Assembly (NCBI RefSeq): GCF_000696185.1
Contig: NZ_KK853997.1
Location: forward strand, 4,196,410-4,260,409
Origin: Kitasatospora cheerisanensis KCTC 2395
Lineage (GTDB): Bacteria; Actinomycetota; Actinomycetes; Streptomycetales; Streptomycetaceae
Direction of reading: 5' to 3'
Length of the DNA: 64,000 bases
Shown: positions 36,935 through 45,760 of the stretch, piece after piece
Position numbering within the stretch: the stretch's first letter is position 1
Layout: the number at the start of each line of letters is the position of its first letter
Notes under the pieces: generated by a model
What the model saw: only the letters and a program-made list of their open reading frames with translations
Told to the model about the DNA's origin: nothing
Databases searched by the model: none
Program-made: the position numbers and the translations under genes

Positions 36935-37283
36935 TGTGGATAACCCCGGTGGACAAGGCTTTCGGGGGGCGGTTATCCACAGGTTCGCGCGGGGGCCTGT
37001 GGACAGGAGAAAACCCATGGTCCACGGGCCTTCGAACCGGCAATTCCAGGTTTCAAACCTCGATACGGCTTCTCGAGTGAGGGAATTCGCTCGCTCGCAC
37101 AGGTGATTTGTCGGCGCAGAGGTGACTCTGGTCCGATTAGTCCTTCCTATGGCCCTAGCTGATGATCTGCCCGGGCCTGCGGGTGTCTTTGCCGGTTTGT
37201 CGACTCCGGCCCCTCCTGTGGATAACTTCGCCGAAGCTGGGGACAACGGCCCCTGTGGATGCCGGGCCCCGCCCTGTGGATGA
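36935..37283. other. Cluster of DnaA-box-like 9-mers
   Basis: Perfect TTATCCACA/TGTGGATAA at 36935-36943, 36973-36981 and 37217-37225. One-mismatch relatives of TGTGGACAA or TGTGGATAA at 36948-36956 (GGTGGACAA), 36998-37006 (TGTGGACAG), 37238-37246 (TGGGGACAA) and 37275-37283 (TGTGGATGA), plus a weaker TGTGGATGC at 37254-37262. Sites lie in both orientations. There is no dnaA or dnaN gene here, so this is not oriC; it may be a DnaA-binding locus. Confidence 0.7.
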
Positions 37284-37440
37284 ACCGCCCCGTCCCCGAC
37301 CTGCCCGGCAGGGCCCGCACGACGCTGCCGGTGAACGCCGGTCGGCCGGGCAGGTGACGTCCGGGCGTGTCGAAAATGAACGGGGCAGGACCGGCCCCGC
37401 CCCGCCCCGGCCGGAAAGGCGTTCTTGCGGAAGCCCCGCG

Positions 37441-38376
37441 TCAGAGTTCGCCGCGGCCGTCCAGGCAGCGCGACAGCCAGTCCGCGGCGTTCGCGAAATC
37501 CAGCTCCGAGGTGCCCTGCCGGAGCGGGAAAGCGGTGCCCCGGTCCGCCCGCGGGTACGAGCCGAGGAAACGCACCTGCGGGCACATCCGCTTCAGGCCC
37601 ATCAGCGCCTCGCTGACCCGCCGCTCGCTCAGGTGCCCCTCGCAGTCGATCAGGAAGCAGTAGTTGCCCATGCCCTCGCCGGTCGGCCGGGACTCGATCC
37701 GCATCAGGTTGATCCCGCGCACCGCGAACTCCTGGAGCAGCTCCAGCAGCGCGCCCGGGTGGTCGTCCGGCAGCCACACCACCATCGAGGTCTTGTCCCA
37801 GCCGGTCGCCGAGGACACCCGCCCCGGCCGGCCGACCAGCACGAACCGGGTGGTCGCCGCCGCTGCGTCCTGGATCTCGTCCGACAGCACCTCCAGCCCG
37901 TACAGCTCGGCGGCGAACGCCCCCGCCACCGCCGCGTCGTAGCGGCCGTCCTGGACCAGCCGGGCGCCCTCCGCGTTCGACGCCGCCGACTCCCACTGCG
38001 CGTCCGGCAGGTTCGAGGCCAGCCAGTGCCGCACCTGCGGCTGCGCCACCGGGTGCCCGGTCACGGTCTTCACGTCGCCCAGCGCGGTGCCCGGGCGGAC
38101 CAGCAGCGCGAACGAGATCGGCAGCAGCACCTCGCGGTAGATCATCAGCGCGCTGCCGTTGATCAGCTCGTCGCTGGTGGTGGTGACCGCGCCGTCCACC
38201 GAGTTCTCGATCGCCACCATCGCGCCCGCGGCGTTGCCCGCCCGCACCGCGTCCAGCGCCGCCGACACCGACGCCACCGGCGTCAACTCCCGCGTCCCCG
38301 CCTCCGGCAGGGTGCGCAGCGCGGCCTCCGTGAAGGTGCCCGCGGGCCCGAGATAGGTGTAACGGGTCGCCGACAT
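37441..38376 (-). CDS. pheA: Prephenate dehydratase
   Basis: Converts prephenate to phenylpyruvate for phenylalanine synthesis. The 311-residue protein has the PDT domain (YLGPAGTFTEAAL, AIENSVDGAVTTTSDEL, TRFVLVGRP) and a C-terminal ACT domain (PGALLELLQEFAVRGINLMRIESRP) that normally gives feedback inhibition by phenylalanine. ATG 38376, with GGAGG eight bases before it. A 8-5-8 inverted repeat lies 33 bases upstream. Confidence 0.96.
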   Translation of the reverse strand: MSATRYTYLGPAGTFTEAALRTLPEAGTRELTPVASVSAALDAVRAGNAAGAMVAIENSVDGAVTTTSDELINGSALMIYREVLLPISFALLVRPGTALGDVKTVTGHPVAQPQVRHWLASNLPDAQWESAASNAEGARLVQDGRYDAAVAGAFAAELYGLEVLSDEIQDAAAATTRFVLVGRPGRVSSATGWDKTSMVVWLPDDHPGALLELLQEFAVRGINLMRIESRPTGEGMGNYCFLIDCEGHLSERRVSEALMGLKRMCPQVRFLGSYPRADRGTAFPLRQGTSELDFANAADWLSRCLDGRGEL

Positions 38377-38408
38377 GACCGCCTCCGAACGAACAGCGCG
38401 TATGCATC

Positions 38409-38429
38409 ACGCAGACCTGGCGTCTGCGT
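38409..38429. promoter_or_regulatory. Inverted repeat upstream of pheA
   Basis: ACGCAGAC and GTCTGCGT are separated by five bases, between pheA and its neighbour. It could be an operator for pheA or a small hairpin; no regulator is known from this sequence. Confidence 0.4.
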
Positions 38430-38550
38430 CCCCAGCCGCCGTGCCTACTCCGAGTCTGCACAACGGCGCCCCGGTCACCTTAGTCACTCCGTCGGCCCCG
38501 CCGTGCCGCCGTCCGGCCGTCGAACGCCGCCCTCCCGCCGGGCGACGGGC

Positions 38551-39764
38551 CTACCCCTCCAGCAGCGGCTGCCCGACGTACCCGCCCTCCGGCGCACCCG
38601 GCGGCACCGCGAACAGCGCGCCCGCCTCGTGCCGCAGGAACCGCGACAGGCCGTCGCCGCGGGCCAGCCGCTGCTGGACCGGGACGAAGCCGCGCGCCGG
38701 GTCGGCCTGGAACGCGGCGAACAGCAGGCCCGCGTCCGGCGCGCCGTCGGCCAGCAGGCCGTCGTGGAACGAGAACCCGCGCCGGAGCATCGCCGCCCCG
38801 CCGTTGGAGGCCGGCGCGGCCACCCGGACGTGCGCGTCCGGGGCGATCGCCAGCGTCCCGTCCGGGTTCGCCGCGGCCAGGTCGACGGGGGTGCGCTCGC
38901 CCGCGTCCGGGCCGCCCGACAGCGGGGCCCCGTCGCTCTTGCGGCGCCCCACCAGGCGTTCCTGCCGGTCCGTCGGCAGCGACTCCCAGTCGTCCAGCAG
39001 CATCCGGATCCGGCGCAGCACCGCGTAGCTGCCGCCGGCCATCCAGTCGGGGCCGGTGGCGAACACCTTCGCGGCGAAGTCCGGGTCCTGCGGGCGCGGG
39101 TTGTTGGTGCCGTCGACCTGGCCCATCAGGTTGCGGCCGGTCATCGGCCGCGGCGTCGCGCCCGGGGTGCGGGCGAACCCCGACATCTGCCAGCGCGGCG
39201 CCGCCACCCCCGCCGCCAGCCGGCGCAGCACCCGCAGCGCGTGCACCGCGACCAGCGCGTCGTCCGCGCCGAGCTGCACCCACAGGTCGCCGTCCGAGCG
39301 GGCCGGATCCAGCGCGTCCCCGGGGAACGCGGGCAGCGCGGCCAGCGCCGGCGGGCGGCGGTCGGCCAGGCCCAGCTTGTCGAACAGGCTCGCGCCGAAG
39401 CCGAAGGTGACGGTCAGCGAGCTGGGCCCGGCATCCAGCGCGATACCGCCGCCGCCGTCCCCGGCCGGCTCGCCGGCGGCCAGCCGGGCCGCGGCCGCCG
39501 ACCAGTCCCGCAGCAGGCCGGCGGCCCGGTCCCGCCCCGTCCCGGCGAGCAGGTCGAACGCCGCCCACTCGACGCGAGCCTGCGCGGGCTCCACGATCCC
39601 GGCCTGCCGGGCCCCGTGGAACGCCACCCGGCCCTCGCCCAGCAGCTCCGTCCGCTGCCGCGCGGACGCCCGCCCGCCCCACGCGCCGCCGGCCGCCCCC
39701 ACCACCAGGCCGGCCCGGCCCCGCCGAGCACCGCCCGGCGGGAGACCGCGGGTATCCCCGTCAC
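38551..39764 (-). CDS. dtpA: DyP-type peroxidase with Tat signal (DtpA-like), one apparent frameshift
   Basis: Haem peroxidase of the dye-decolorising family. The conserved GTNNPRP region (MGQVDGTNNPRP), the later GFSFHDG segment and the Arg/Phe-rich core are present. The N-terminus (GTG 39764) begins VTGIPAVSRRAVLGGAG, a twin-arginine signal; a frameshift near 39723-39730 then separates it from the enzyme frame. One added C gives a 404-residue Tat-exported enzyme. In S. lividans DtpA works with Sco and ECuC in copper delivery to the oxidase GlxA. GTG overlaps the stop of the upstream gene. Confidence 0.9.
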
Positions 39765-41804
39765 TGGCCGACCTTCAACTGCTGGGTGGCCGTCACCTGG
39801 TCGATGTCGGAGGACCTGACGGTCACCGACACCACCCACACGCCCGCCAGCGGCAACTGCGCGGTGCCGCTCCACGACCCGGTGCCCTGCGCCTCCAGGG
39901 TGGTCGGCAGCGGCCCCAGGTCCCGGTCCGGCAGGGTGAAGGCCAACTGCACCTCGGGCACCTCGACCGGCTGCCCGGCCGCGTCGGTCAGCTTGAGGGT
40001 GACCGCGTTCGGCCCGGTGCCGACCGGGTTGACGGTGACGACGGCGGTGCCCTTGGCGTTGGGCGTGCGCCCGCCGGTGTCGTACGGCAGCTTCAGCTCC
40101 TGCGTCCGGCCCGGCACCTGGGAGGCCCCGCCGCCGGGGCCGCGCCGCCCGCGCCGGGCTGCGCGGCGATCGCCTGCGCGACCCGCCCGGGCGGGGAGTT
40201 GGTGAGCATCGTGGTGACGACCAGCACCAGCGCGGCGACCGTCGTCTCGACCAGCACGCTGCGCCGCAGCCCGGCCCGGGTCGGCGAGCCCTCGACGGCG
40301 CGCCGCTCGTGCGCCCGGGCCCGCACCGCCCGCTGGCGGGCGAGCTGCGCGGCCCGCTCCGGGTCGGCGTCCCCGGCCCGGTCTCCCCGGCCCCGGTCTC
40401 CTCGGCCTCGGTCTCCTCGGCCGGGGCGTTCCCGGTGGTGGCGGGAACGGTGACCGCCCCGGCCGGGACGGCGACCGCGGCCGGCTCGTCCGCGGTGCGC
40501 AGCCGGGCGGTCCAGGCGCGGGAGATCCAGGCGACGCCGAGCATCGCCGCCACGCAGCCGATCTTGATCAGCAGCAGCCGCCCGTACTCGGTGTCCACCA
40601 GCGCGCCCCAGCTGCCCAGGCCGCGCCAGGACTGGTAGACGCCGGTCGCGGCGAGCACCGCGACCAGCCAGAACGCCAGCCGGGAGAAGCGGTCGACGGC
40701 GGCCGCGGGCAGGCCGTGGCGCAGGCCGGCCACCAGCACGGCGAGGCCGCCGAGCCAGCCGGCCATGGCGAGCAGGTGCAGCGCGGCCAGCGGCAGCGCC
40801 AGCGGGACCTGGATGCCCACCGAGGAGTGGTCGGCGCCGACCCAGGTCGCGGACAGTGCGATGGCCAGCGCCAGCCCGGCCAGGCCCAGCCCGAGCCGGG
40901 TGTCGCGCTGCGGGCGCTCGGCGGCGGCCCGCTCCAGCCGGCGCAGCTCGGCCTCCTCCTCGTCGAGCTCCCCGTCGGTGTCCGCGTCGGTGGCGGCGGT
41001 CGGCTTCTGCTGCAACCCCAACTGGCCGACCAGCAGCGACAGGAACACGCCGGCCGCGGCCAGCAGCAGCAGGCGGGCGGCCAGCGCGGTGCCGATCCGC
41101 TCGTCCAGGGTGGCGCGCACCAGCGACAGGTCGAGCGCCTGCCCCAGCCCGGTGCCGCGCTCGTACGGGCCGCGCAGCATCAGCACGGCGACGGTGGACA
41201 GCAGCAGCGCGACCCAGCCGGTCATCAGCAGCCGCTGCACGCCGCGCACGGCCGCGCCGCCCGGCCAGACCACGATCACGAACGCGGCGGCGCCGGCCAG
41301 CAGCGCGAACGCCCCGTAGGCGACGGTCCGGGCGGTGCCGTAGGCGAACGCCACCGCGCCGTCGGCCTTGGCGCCCTGCACGGCGGAGGCGTTCACGGTG
41401 GTGTCGGAGGGCGCGCCGATGGAGAAGACGAACGCGCCGCCGATCGGGTGGGAGTCCTCCGAGACGGCCCGCCACGCCACCGTGTAGGTGCCGTTCTCCA
41501 GGCCCTGACGGAGCGCCACCCGGGCGGTCGCGGCCTTGCCGTCGACGTGCTCGGGCCGGCCGTCGTCGACGGCGTTGCCCTTCGGGTCGAGTACCCGCAC
41601 CGAGTCGGCGGCCAGCGACACGCCCTCGCTGAAGGTCAGCGTGACCGCGGCGGGCGCGGTCGGCACCACCGAGCCCTGCGCCGGGTCGGTGCCCTCCAGG
41701 GTGGCGTGCGCGGACGCCGCCGTCGCCCCGCCGAGCACCAGGGCGAGCGCCGCCACCAGCACCGCCAGCAGCGAACCCAGCCGTCTCCGTCCCACCGCCG
41801 TCAT
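39761..41804 (-). CDS. CopC-CopD-YtkA-like fusion protein, two apparent frameshifts
   Basis: A copper-resistance type fusion: signal peptide, CopC domain with the N-terminal copper-binding AHATLEGTDPAQG and SEDSHPIGGAFVF, then a CopD-like membrane domain of about eight helices (residues 160-450), a charged linker, a last membrane helix (LVETTVAALVLVVTTML) and a C-terminal beta domain like YtkA (TPNAKGTAVVTVNPVGTGPNAV). The frame changes near 40380 (GGGG run) and near 40130 (CCC run); adding one base at each gives 681 residues. It lies between ecuC and dtpA in the copper cluster. ATG 41804 chosen; GTG 41807 also possible. Confidence 0.88.
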
Positions 41805-41856
41805 CACCTGTGCGCCTCTTCTCGTCGCCACGCGGTCTGCTGCCATCGCCGGGACC

Positions 41857-42336
41857 CTAACTTCCCGGACGGTACGTCAGGGGCTTCACCGGAACCTTGA
41901 CCACCACGGTGCCCGCCTTGGCGAACTCCAGGTCCAGCTCCAGTTCGTCGCCGAGGGCCGGCTGCTTCGCCCACTCCATGATCATCAGATGGGTGCCGCC
42001 GCGGGCCAGGTCGAGGCTGCCGTGCGCGGGCACCGCCAGCTCGCCGACCTCCTCCATGGACTTCTCGGTGGACCGGTGCATGGTCACCGACCCGGCCGCC
42101 GGACTGGTCACCTTCACCAGCCGGTCCGCGCCGCCGTCGTTGCGCACCGTCAGGTAGCCCGCACCCATCCCGCCGGGGGTGGCGGGCAGCGGTATGTACG
42201 GGTCGGCCACCGACAGCTTCGGCGCGGCGGACCCGCCGCCGTCCGAGGACTGGCAGGCCACCACCGCGGTGCCCGCGGCCAGCGCGGTCGCCAGCCCGGC
42301 CCCGATCAGCGCACTGCGCCGGAACGCGCGGCTCAC
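41857..42336 (-). CDS. ecuC: Extracellular copper chaperone PCu(A)C (ECuC)
   Basis: A 159-residue exported protein with signal peptide or lipobox (AVVACQSS) and a PCu(A)C domain. The copper motif H-M-x10-M-x21-H-x-M type pattern is seen as TMHRSTEKSMEE and THLMIME. It binds Cu(I) outside the membrane and passes it on. Its start overlaps the stop of the sco gene (ATGA at 42333-42336), as in S. lividans where ECuC and Sco act together. Confidence 0.92.
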   Translation of the reverse strand: MSRAFRRSALIGAGLATALAAGTAVVACQSSDGGGSAAPKLSVADPYIPLPATPGGMGAGYLTVRNDGGADRLVKVTSPAAGSVTMHRSTEKSMEEVGELAVPAHGSLDLARGGTHLMIMEWAKQPALGDELELDLEFAKAGTVVVKVPVKPLTYRPGS

Positions 42337-43013
42337 ACCGCCACCCCCTGGGCGAGCAGCTGCAGGTCGTGCGCGTAGGTCTCGACGGTGGTCCCGGCCA
42401 TGTACAGCAGGTGCGCCTTGTCGTCGCCCGGCAGGAACGCCAGCACCTGCGCGCCGTGCGTGGAGGTCACCGAGCCGTTCGCGGCGACCACCGGGTCCTC
42501 CACCAGGATGCCCAGCGGCTTCGCGGCGGCCTTCACCTTCGCCAGGTCGCCGGTCAGCCCGACGAAGTCCTTGCCCATCGAGTCCAGCCAGGTCCGCAGC
42601 ACCTGCGGGGTGTCGCGCTCCGGGTCGGTGGAGACGAACACCACGTCGAGCTTCTGCCGCTGCTCCGGCGCCAGCTTGGACATCGCCACGCCGATGTCGC
42701 CCATGGTGGTCGGGCAGACGTCCGGGCAGCTGGTGTAGCCGAAGAACAGCAGCACGGTCCGCCCCGCGGTGCGGGCCTTCAGGTCGTACGGCTGCCCGGA
42801 GGTGTCGTTCAGCACCAGGTCGGGCTTGTCGAAGTGCTTGCTGAGCACCGTGCCCCGGTACTGGCTGGTCGAGGCCTGCTTGCTGACCTTCGCCGCCCCG
42901 GAGTCCTCGCCGCCGCCGCCCGAGGACGAGCAGGCGGACAGCGCGAGCGAGGCGCCGAGGACCAGGGCGGCGGCCGTCATCAGCCGGGGACGGGTGCTGC
43001 GGAGGGATGCCAA
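42333..43013 (-). CDS. sco: SCO1/SenC copper metallochaperone (Sco)
   Basis: A 226-residue lipoprotein-like, membrane-anchored thioredoxin-fold protein. The lipobox region ALSACSSS follows the signal peptide, and the CxxxC copper site is in SCPDVCPTT, with the distal His in TSTHGAQV. It delivers copper to cytochrome c oxidase and, in Streptomyces, to extracellular oxidases. ATG 43013; coupled to ecuC by overlapping codons. Confidence 0.94.
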   Translation of the reverse strand: MASLRSTRPRLMTAAALVLGASLALSACSSSGGGGEDSGAAKVSKQASTSQYRGTVLSKHFDKPDLVLNDTSGQPYDLKARTAGRTVLLFFGYTSCPDVCPTTMGDIGVAMSKLAPEQRQKLDVVFVSTDPERDTPQVLRTWLDSMGKDFVGLTGDLAKVKAAAKPLGILVEDPVVAANGSVTSTHGAQVLAFLPGDDKAHLLYMAGTTVETYAHDLQLLAQGVAV

Positions 43014-43093
43014 GGGACTTTCCGTTCCGTACGAAAGGGCGGTGCGGGGAGGGACGCCGGGCGGGGCCGCACGCGCGGCCCCGCCCGAGGGGG

Positions 43094-43816
43094 TCAGGAC
43101 TGCGCGGAGCGGCGGCGCAGCCCGGCCACGCCGAGCGCCGCGCCGATCACGCCGACCACGATGCCGACCACACCGAGGGTGCGGGCGGCCGAGTCGGAGG
43201 ACTTCGCGGCCGGAGCCGCGTCCTGCTGCTTCGCGGCGGCGGTGTCCGCCGAGTGGTGGTCGCCGGCCGCGTCGGCCTTGCTCAGGGCGAGCACCGGGGC
43301 GGGCTTGGCCGGCTCCGGCTGCCCGTCCTTGCTCTCCTCGATCCAGCGGACCACGTCGCCGTTGTCGTAGGTCTGCAGCGCCTTGAAGGTGAGCTTGTCG
43401 GTGTCGGTGGGCAGCGCGCCCAGCGAGACCTTGAACTCCTGGAACTGGCCGGGGGCGATCTTGGTGCCGGCGTCGGCGGTCCAGGTGATCTTGGAGACGG
43501 CCTCGGTGATCTGCTGCCCGTGCGAGTCCAGCGGCTTGTCGAGCTTCGACTTCTCCAGGCTGGCCGTCCAGCCCGGCAGCGGCTGGGTGCGCACCGACGC
43601 CATCGGGTGGTCCAGCGGCAGGCTGACCTCCAGCTTCACGGTGGAGGCGGTGTCGCTCTCGTTCGGCACCCGGAACGCCACCGCGGTGTACCCGCCCTGC
43701 TGGGCGGTGCCCGGCTGGACGGAGACGTGCGCGAAGGCGGGAACGGCGGACGCCAGCAGGGCACCGGCCGCCACCACGAGCGCGCCGACGGAACGACGGG
43801 CGGAAAGCGAACGCAT
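43094..43816 (-). CDS. YcnI-family copper-binding membrane protein (DUF1775)
   Basis: A 240-residue protein with signal peptide (VVAAGALLASAVPAFA), then the mature N-terminal His (HVSVQPGTAQQGG) that binds copper in YcnI, a beta-sandwich, a Lys/Ala/Asp-rich linker and a C-terminal membrane helix (VVGIVVGVIGAALGVAGL) with basic tail. It lies 80 bases upstream of sco in the same orientation, at the head of the copper cluster. Confidence 0.9.
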   Translation of the reverse strand: MRSLSARRSVGALVVAAGALLASAVPAFAHVSVQPGTAQQGGYTAVAFRVPNESDTASTVKLEVSLPLDHPMASVRTQPLPGWTASLEKSKLDKPLDSHGQQITEAVSKITWTADAGTKIAPGQFQEFKVSLGALPTDTDKLTFKALQTYDNGDVVRWIEESKDGQPEPAKPAPVLALSKADAAGDHHSADTAAAKQQDAAPAAKSSDSAARTLGVVGIVVGVIGAALGVAGLRRRSAQS

Positions 43817-43951
43817 CAGGGGACTCCTGAGGAAAGGGGCCGCGCGGACACCGCGCGACAGAAGGGGAGGAAGGGGAACCCGACCGGCCCGCTCACGACA
43901 CGGGCACGGCGGCAGCAGTGCGCGCCCGAGCCCCGGCCCTCCGGCCCCGGC

Positions 43952-44776
43952 TCAGCGCGCGAACGCCACCACGGGCGGTCCCCGGCGCAGCACGCTGTGC
44001 CGCAGCGCCGCCGCCACCGGCAGCCGCCAGTCCTCCGGCCGCGCACCCCGGCGCGCCGGCGCCGGGCGCGACCCGCCCAGCAGCAGCGCCACCAGCAGCG
44101 CCACCGCCGTCCGCAGCGGAGCCGCCCACTCCCGGGCGGTCAGCGCCGCCGCCCGCACCAGCCGCCACAGCGCGGCCTCGCCGCGCCGCAGCCACCAGCC
44201 CGCGACCAGCGCCGCCGCCAGGTGGGCCGCCACCATGCCGGGCGTCAGCCCCAGCCAGCCCGCCGCGTGCGGCGCCGCCGCCGCGTACGCCTGCGGGTCC
44301 AGACCCGCGGCGCTCACCACCTGCTCCGGCGTGGTGTCCAACGGGACGACCGTCAGCCCGTCGCCCGGAGTGTCGTTGCACAGCAGCCGGCCCGCGGCGG
44401 ACACCAGCGGGTCGGAGGCGCCGTTTCCGGCCATCGCGGCGTGCGCCATCCCGGCACCGCCGCCCAGCCCCTCGCCGAACCGGTGGAACAGCAGGTGCAG
44501 ACCCAGCTGCCCGGCGGCCAGCGCCGCCGCGATCGCCCCCAGCGAGCGCTCCCGCCGGCCCAGCAGCGCCGCCGCCGCGCACACCGCGGCGAAGCCCGCC
44601 GCCAGCGTGTCGGGCGCCACCGCGCCGCCCGCCCGGGCGTGCCCGAAGGCCGCCACCAGCGTGCACACCAGCGCGAACGGCACTGCACGCAGCACCCGCA
44701 GATCCCAGGCGGCCGCCGTGGCCCGCGCGGCGGGCAGGGCGGCGCCCCGGCGGGCGGCGGCGGTCGGCTCAGTCAT
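43952..44776 (-). CDS. Multi-pass membrane protein of the copper cluster
   Basis: A 274-residue membrane protein with about five hydrophobic segments and an N-terminal Ala/Arg-rich head. It contains HLLFHRFGEGLGGGAGMAHAAMAG, a His/Met-rich loop, consistent with metal handling. No characterised family recognised. It is 135 bases upstream of the ycnI-like gene in the same direction. Role in copper biology is inferred from location. Confidence 0.7.
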   Translation of the reverse strand: MTEPTAAARRGAALPAARATAAAWDLRVLRAVPFALVCTLVAAFGHARAGGAVAPDTLAAGFAAVCAAAALLGRRERSLGAIAAALAAGQLGLHLLFHRFGEGLGGGAGMAHAAMAGNGASDPLVSAAGRLLCNDTPGDGLTVVPLDTTPEQVVSAAGLDPQAYAAAAPHAAGWLGLTPGMVAAHLAAALVAGWWLRRGEAALWRLVRAAALTAREWAAPLRTAVALLVALLLGGSRPAPARRGARPEDWRLPVAAALRHSVLRRGPPVVAFAR

Positions 44777-45005
44777 GGCCGGCCCATCATCTCACCGCCT
44801 ACACCCGCTCCCGGGGCAGGCCCCGAAACCCGCCCGAATGGCGCGAACCCGACCGGCGCACGCACCCGCCCACGCGCTGATCGGCACACCCGACGGGGGC
44901 AGTCCATCCGCCGAACGGGCGGTACCGGCGAGTGCGGACGGTTCACCGCGCGCGGCCGAGGAGATAGCTAGTTGTATGTGGAGCCGCAGCCAGGAGGGAT
45001 CTCCC

Positions 45006-45621
45006 GTGGACATCTGGTGGACTCTGCACCTCAAGCGCGACCCGGCCAGCGTGCCGCTCGCCCGCCGCATCCTGCTCGGCGCCATGGACTCCGCCGGAGT
45101 CGACCCGCAGGTCGCCTTCGACCTCGGCCTCGCCCTCACGGAGGCCTGCGCCAACGCGGTCGAGCACGCCGGGCCCGCCCGCCTCGGCGACACCTTCCAG
45201 GTCACCGCCGCCCTCAGCGGCGACCGCCTGCGGATCGAGGTCGCCAACACCAGCACCCCGTCCTCGCCCGCCGCGTCCCGCCCGGCCCGCGCCGCCGCCC
45301 CGCCCCGACCGGCCCGCCCCGCGCTGCCGCACCCGCCGCGGCCGCGCCTCCGTCCCGGTCCGGGTGCTGGCCGCCCGCCGCCCCGCCGCCGACCGGCCCG
45401 CGCCCTACGACACCCACGTGCTGCCCGCGCTGCGCCCGGCCCTGCCCGCCGCCGAGGCCGGCGCGGACCTGCTGCCCGAGCCGACCGCCGAGTCCGGCCG
45501 CGGCCTGTTCCTGATCCACGCGCTCGCCGACCACGTCCAGTTGCGCACCCACCCGCAGCGCGGCGCGACCGTCAGCTTCGACAAGATCCTCACCGCGCCG
45601 CTGCTGCGCACCGCGTCCTGA
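45006..45621 (+). CDS. Anti-sigma-factor-type ATP-binding protein, one apparent frameshift
   Basis: GHKL ATPase domain of the RsbW/SpoIIAB kind: LARRILLGAMDSAGVDPQVAFDLGLALTEACANAVEHA includes the N-box with Glu/Asn, and RGLFLIHALADHVQLRT is the later G-box region. Streptomycetes have many such regulators, with partners not predictable from sequence. GTG 45006 follows AGGAGGG. The frame breaks in the Pro/Arg-rich tract at 45270-45350; removing one base restores a 204-residue protein. Confidence 0.75.
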
Positions 45622-45730
45622 CGGCCGCTCGGCCCCGCCGCCGACGCGCACCGCGTCCTGACCGCTCCGGCCGGTCACCGGGCGGTCCCACGGTACGAAA
45701 CCCCCTGGTCGACGGGCCGGGTACTCCGGT

Positions 45731-45746
45731 TATGGTCTAGTCCAAT
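45731..45746 (+). promoter_or_regulatory. DasR-like (dre) site upstream of the MFS gene
   Basis: TGGTCTAGTCCA (45733-45744) differs from the core of the DasR-responsive element, TGGTCTAGACCA, at one base and ends 16 bases before the ATG. DasR is the GntR-type GlcNAc regulator of Streptomyces. Binding not tested. Confidence 0.4.
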
Positions 45747-45760
45747 CACCGGAGGGGACC

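Larger units (their letters stand above)
36734..37440. other. 707-base intergenic region with DnaA-box-like cluster
   Basis: The largest gap in the window, between the pheA stop and the serS start. It holds at least seven DnaA-box-like sequences between about 36935 and 37283, described separately, in otherwise unremarkable DNA. No ORF with coding character is visible here. Confidence 0.8.

Noticed and set aside
37030..37100. tRNA-like sequence (GGTTTCAAACC type arm)
   Set aside because: No acceptor stem, D-arm or anticodon arm can be folded around it.
36734..37440. Possible oriC
   Set aside because: DnaA-box-like sites are present but dnaA, dnaN and an AT-rich unwinding region are not; annotated only as a box cluster.
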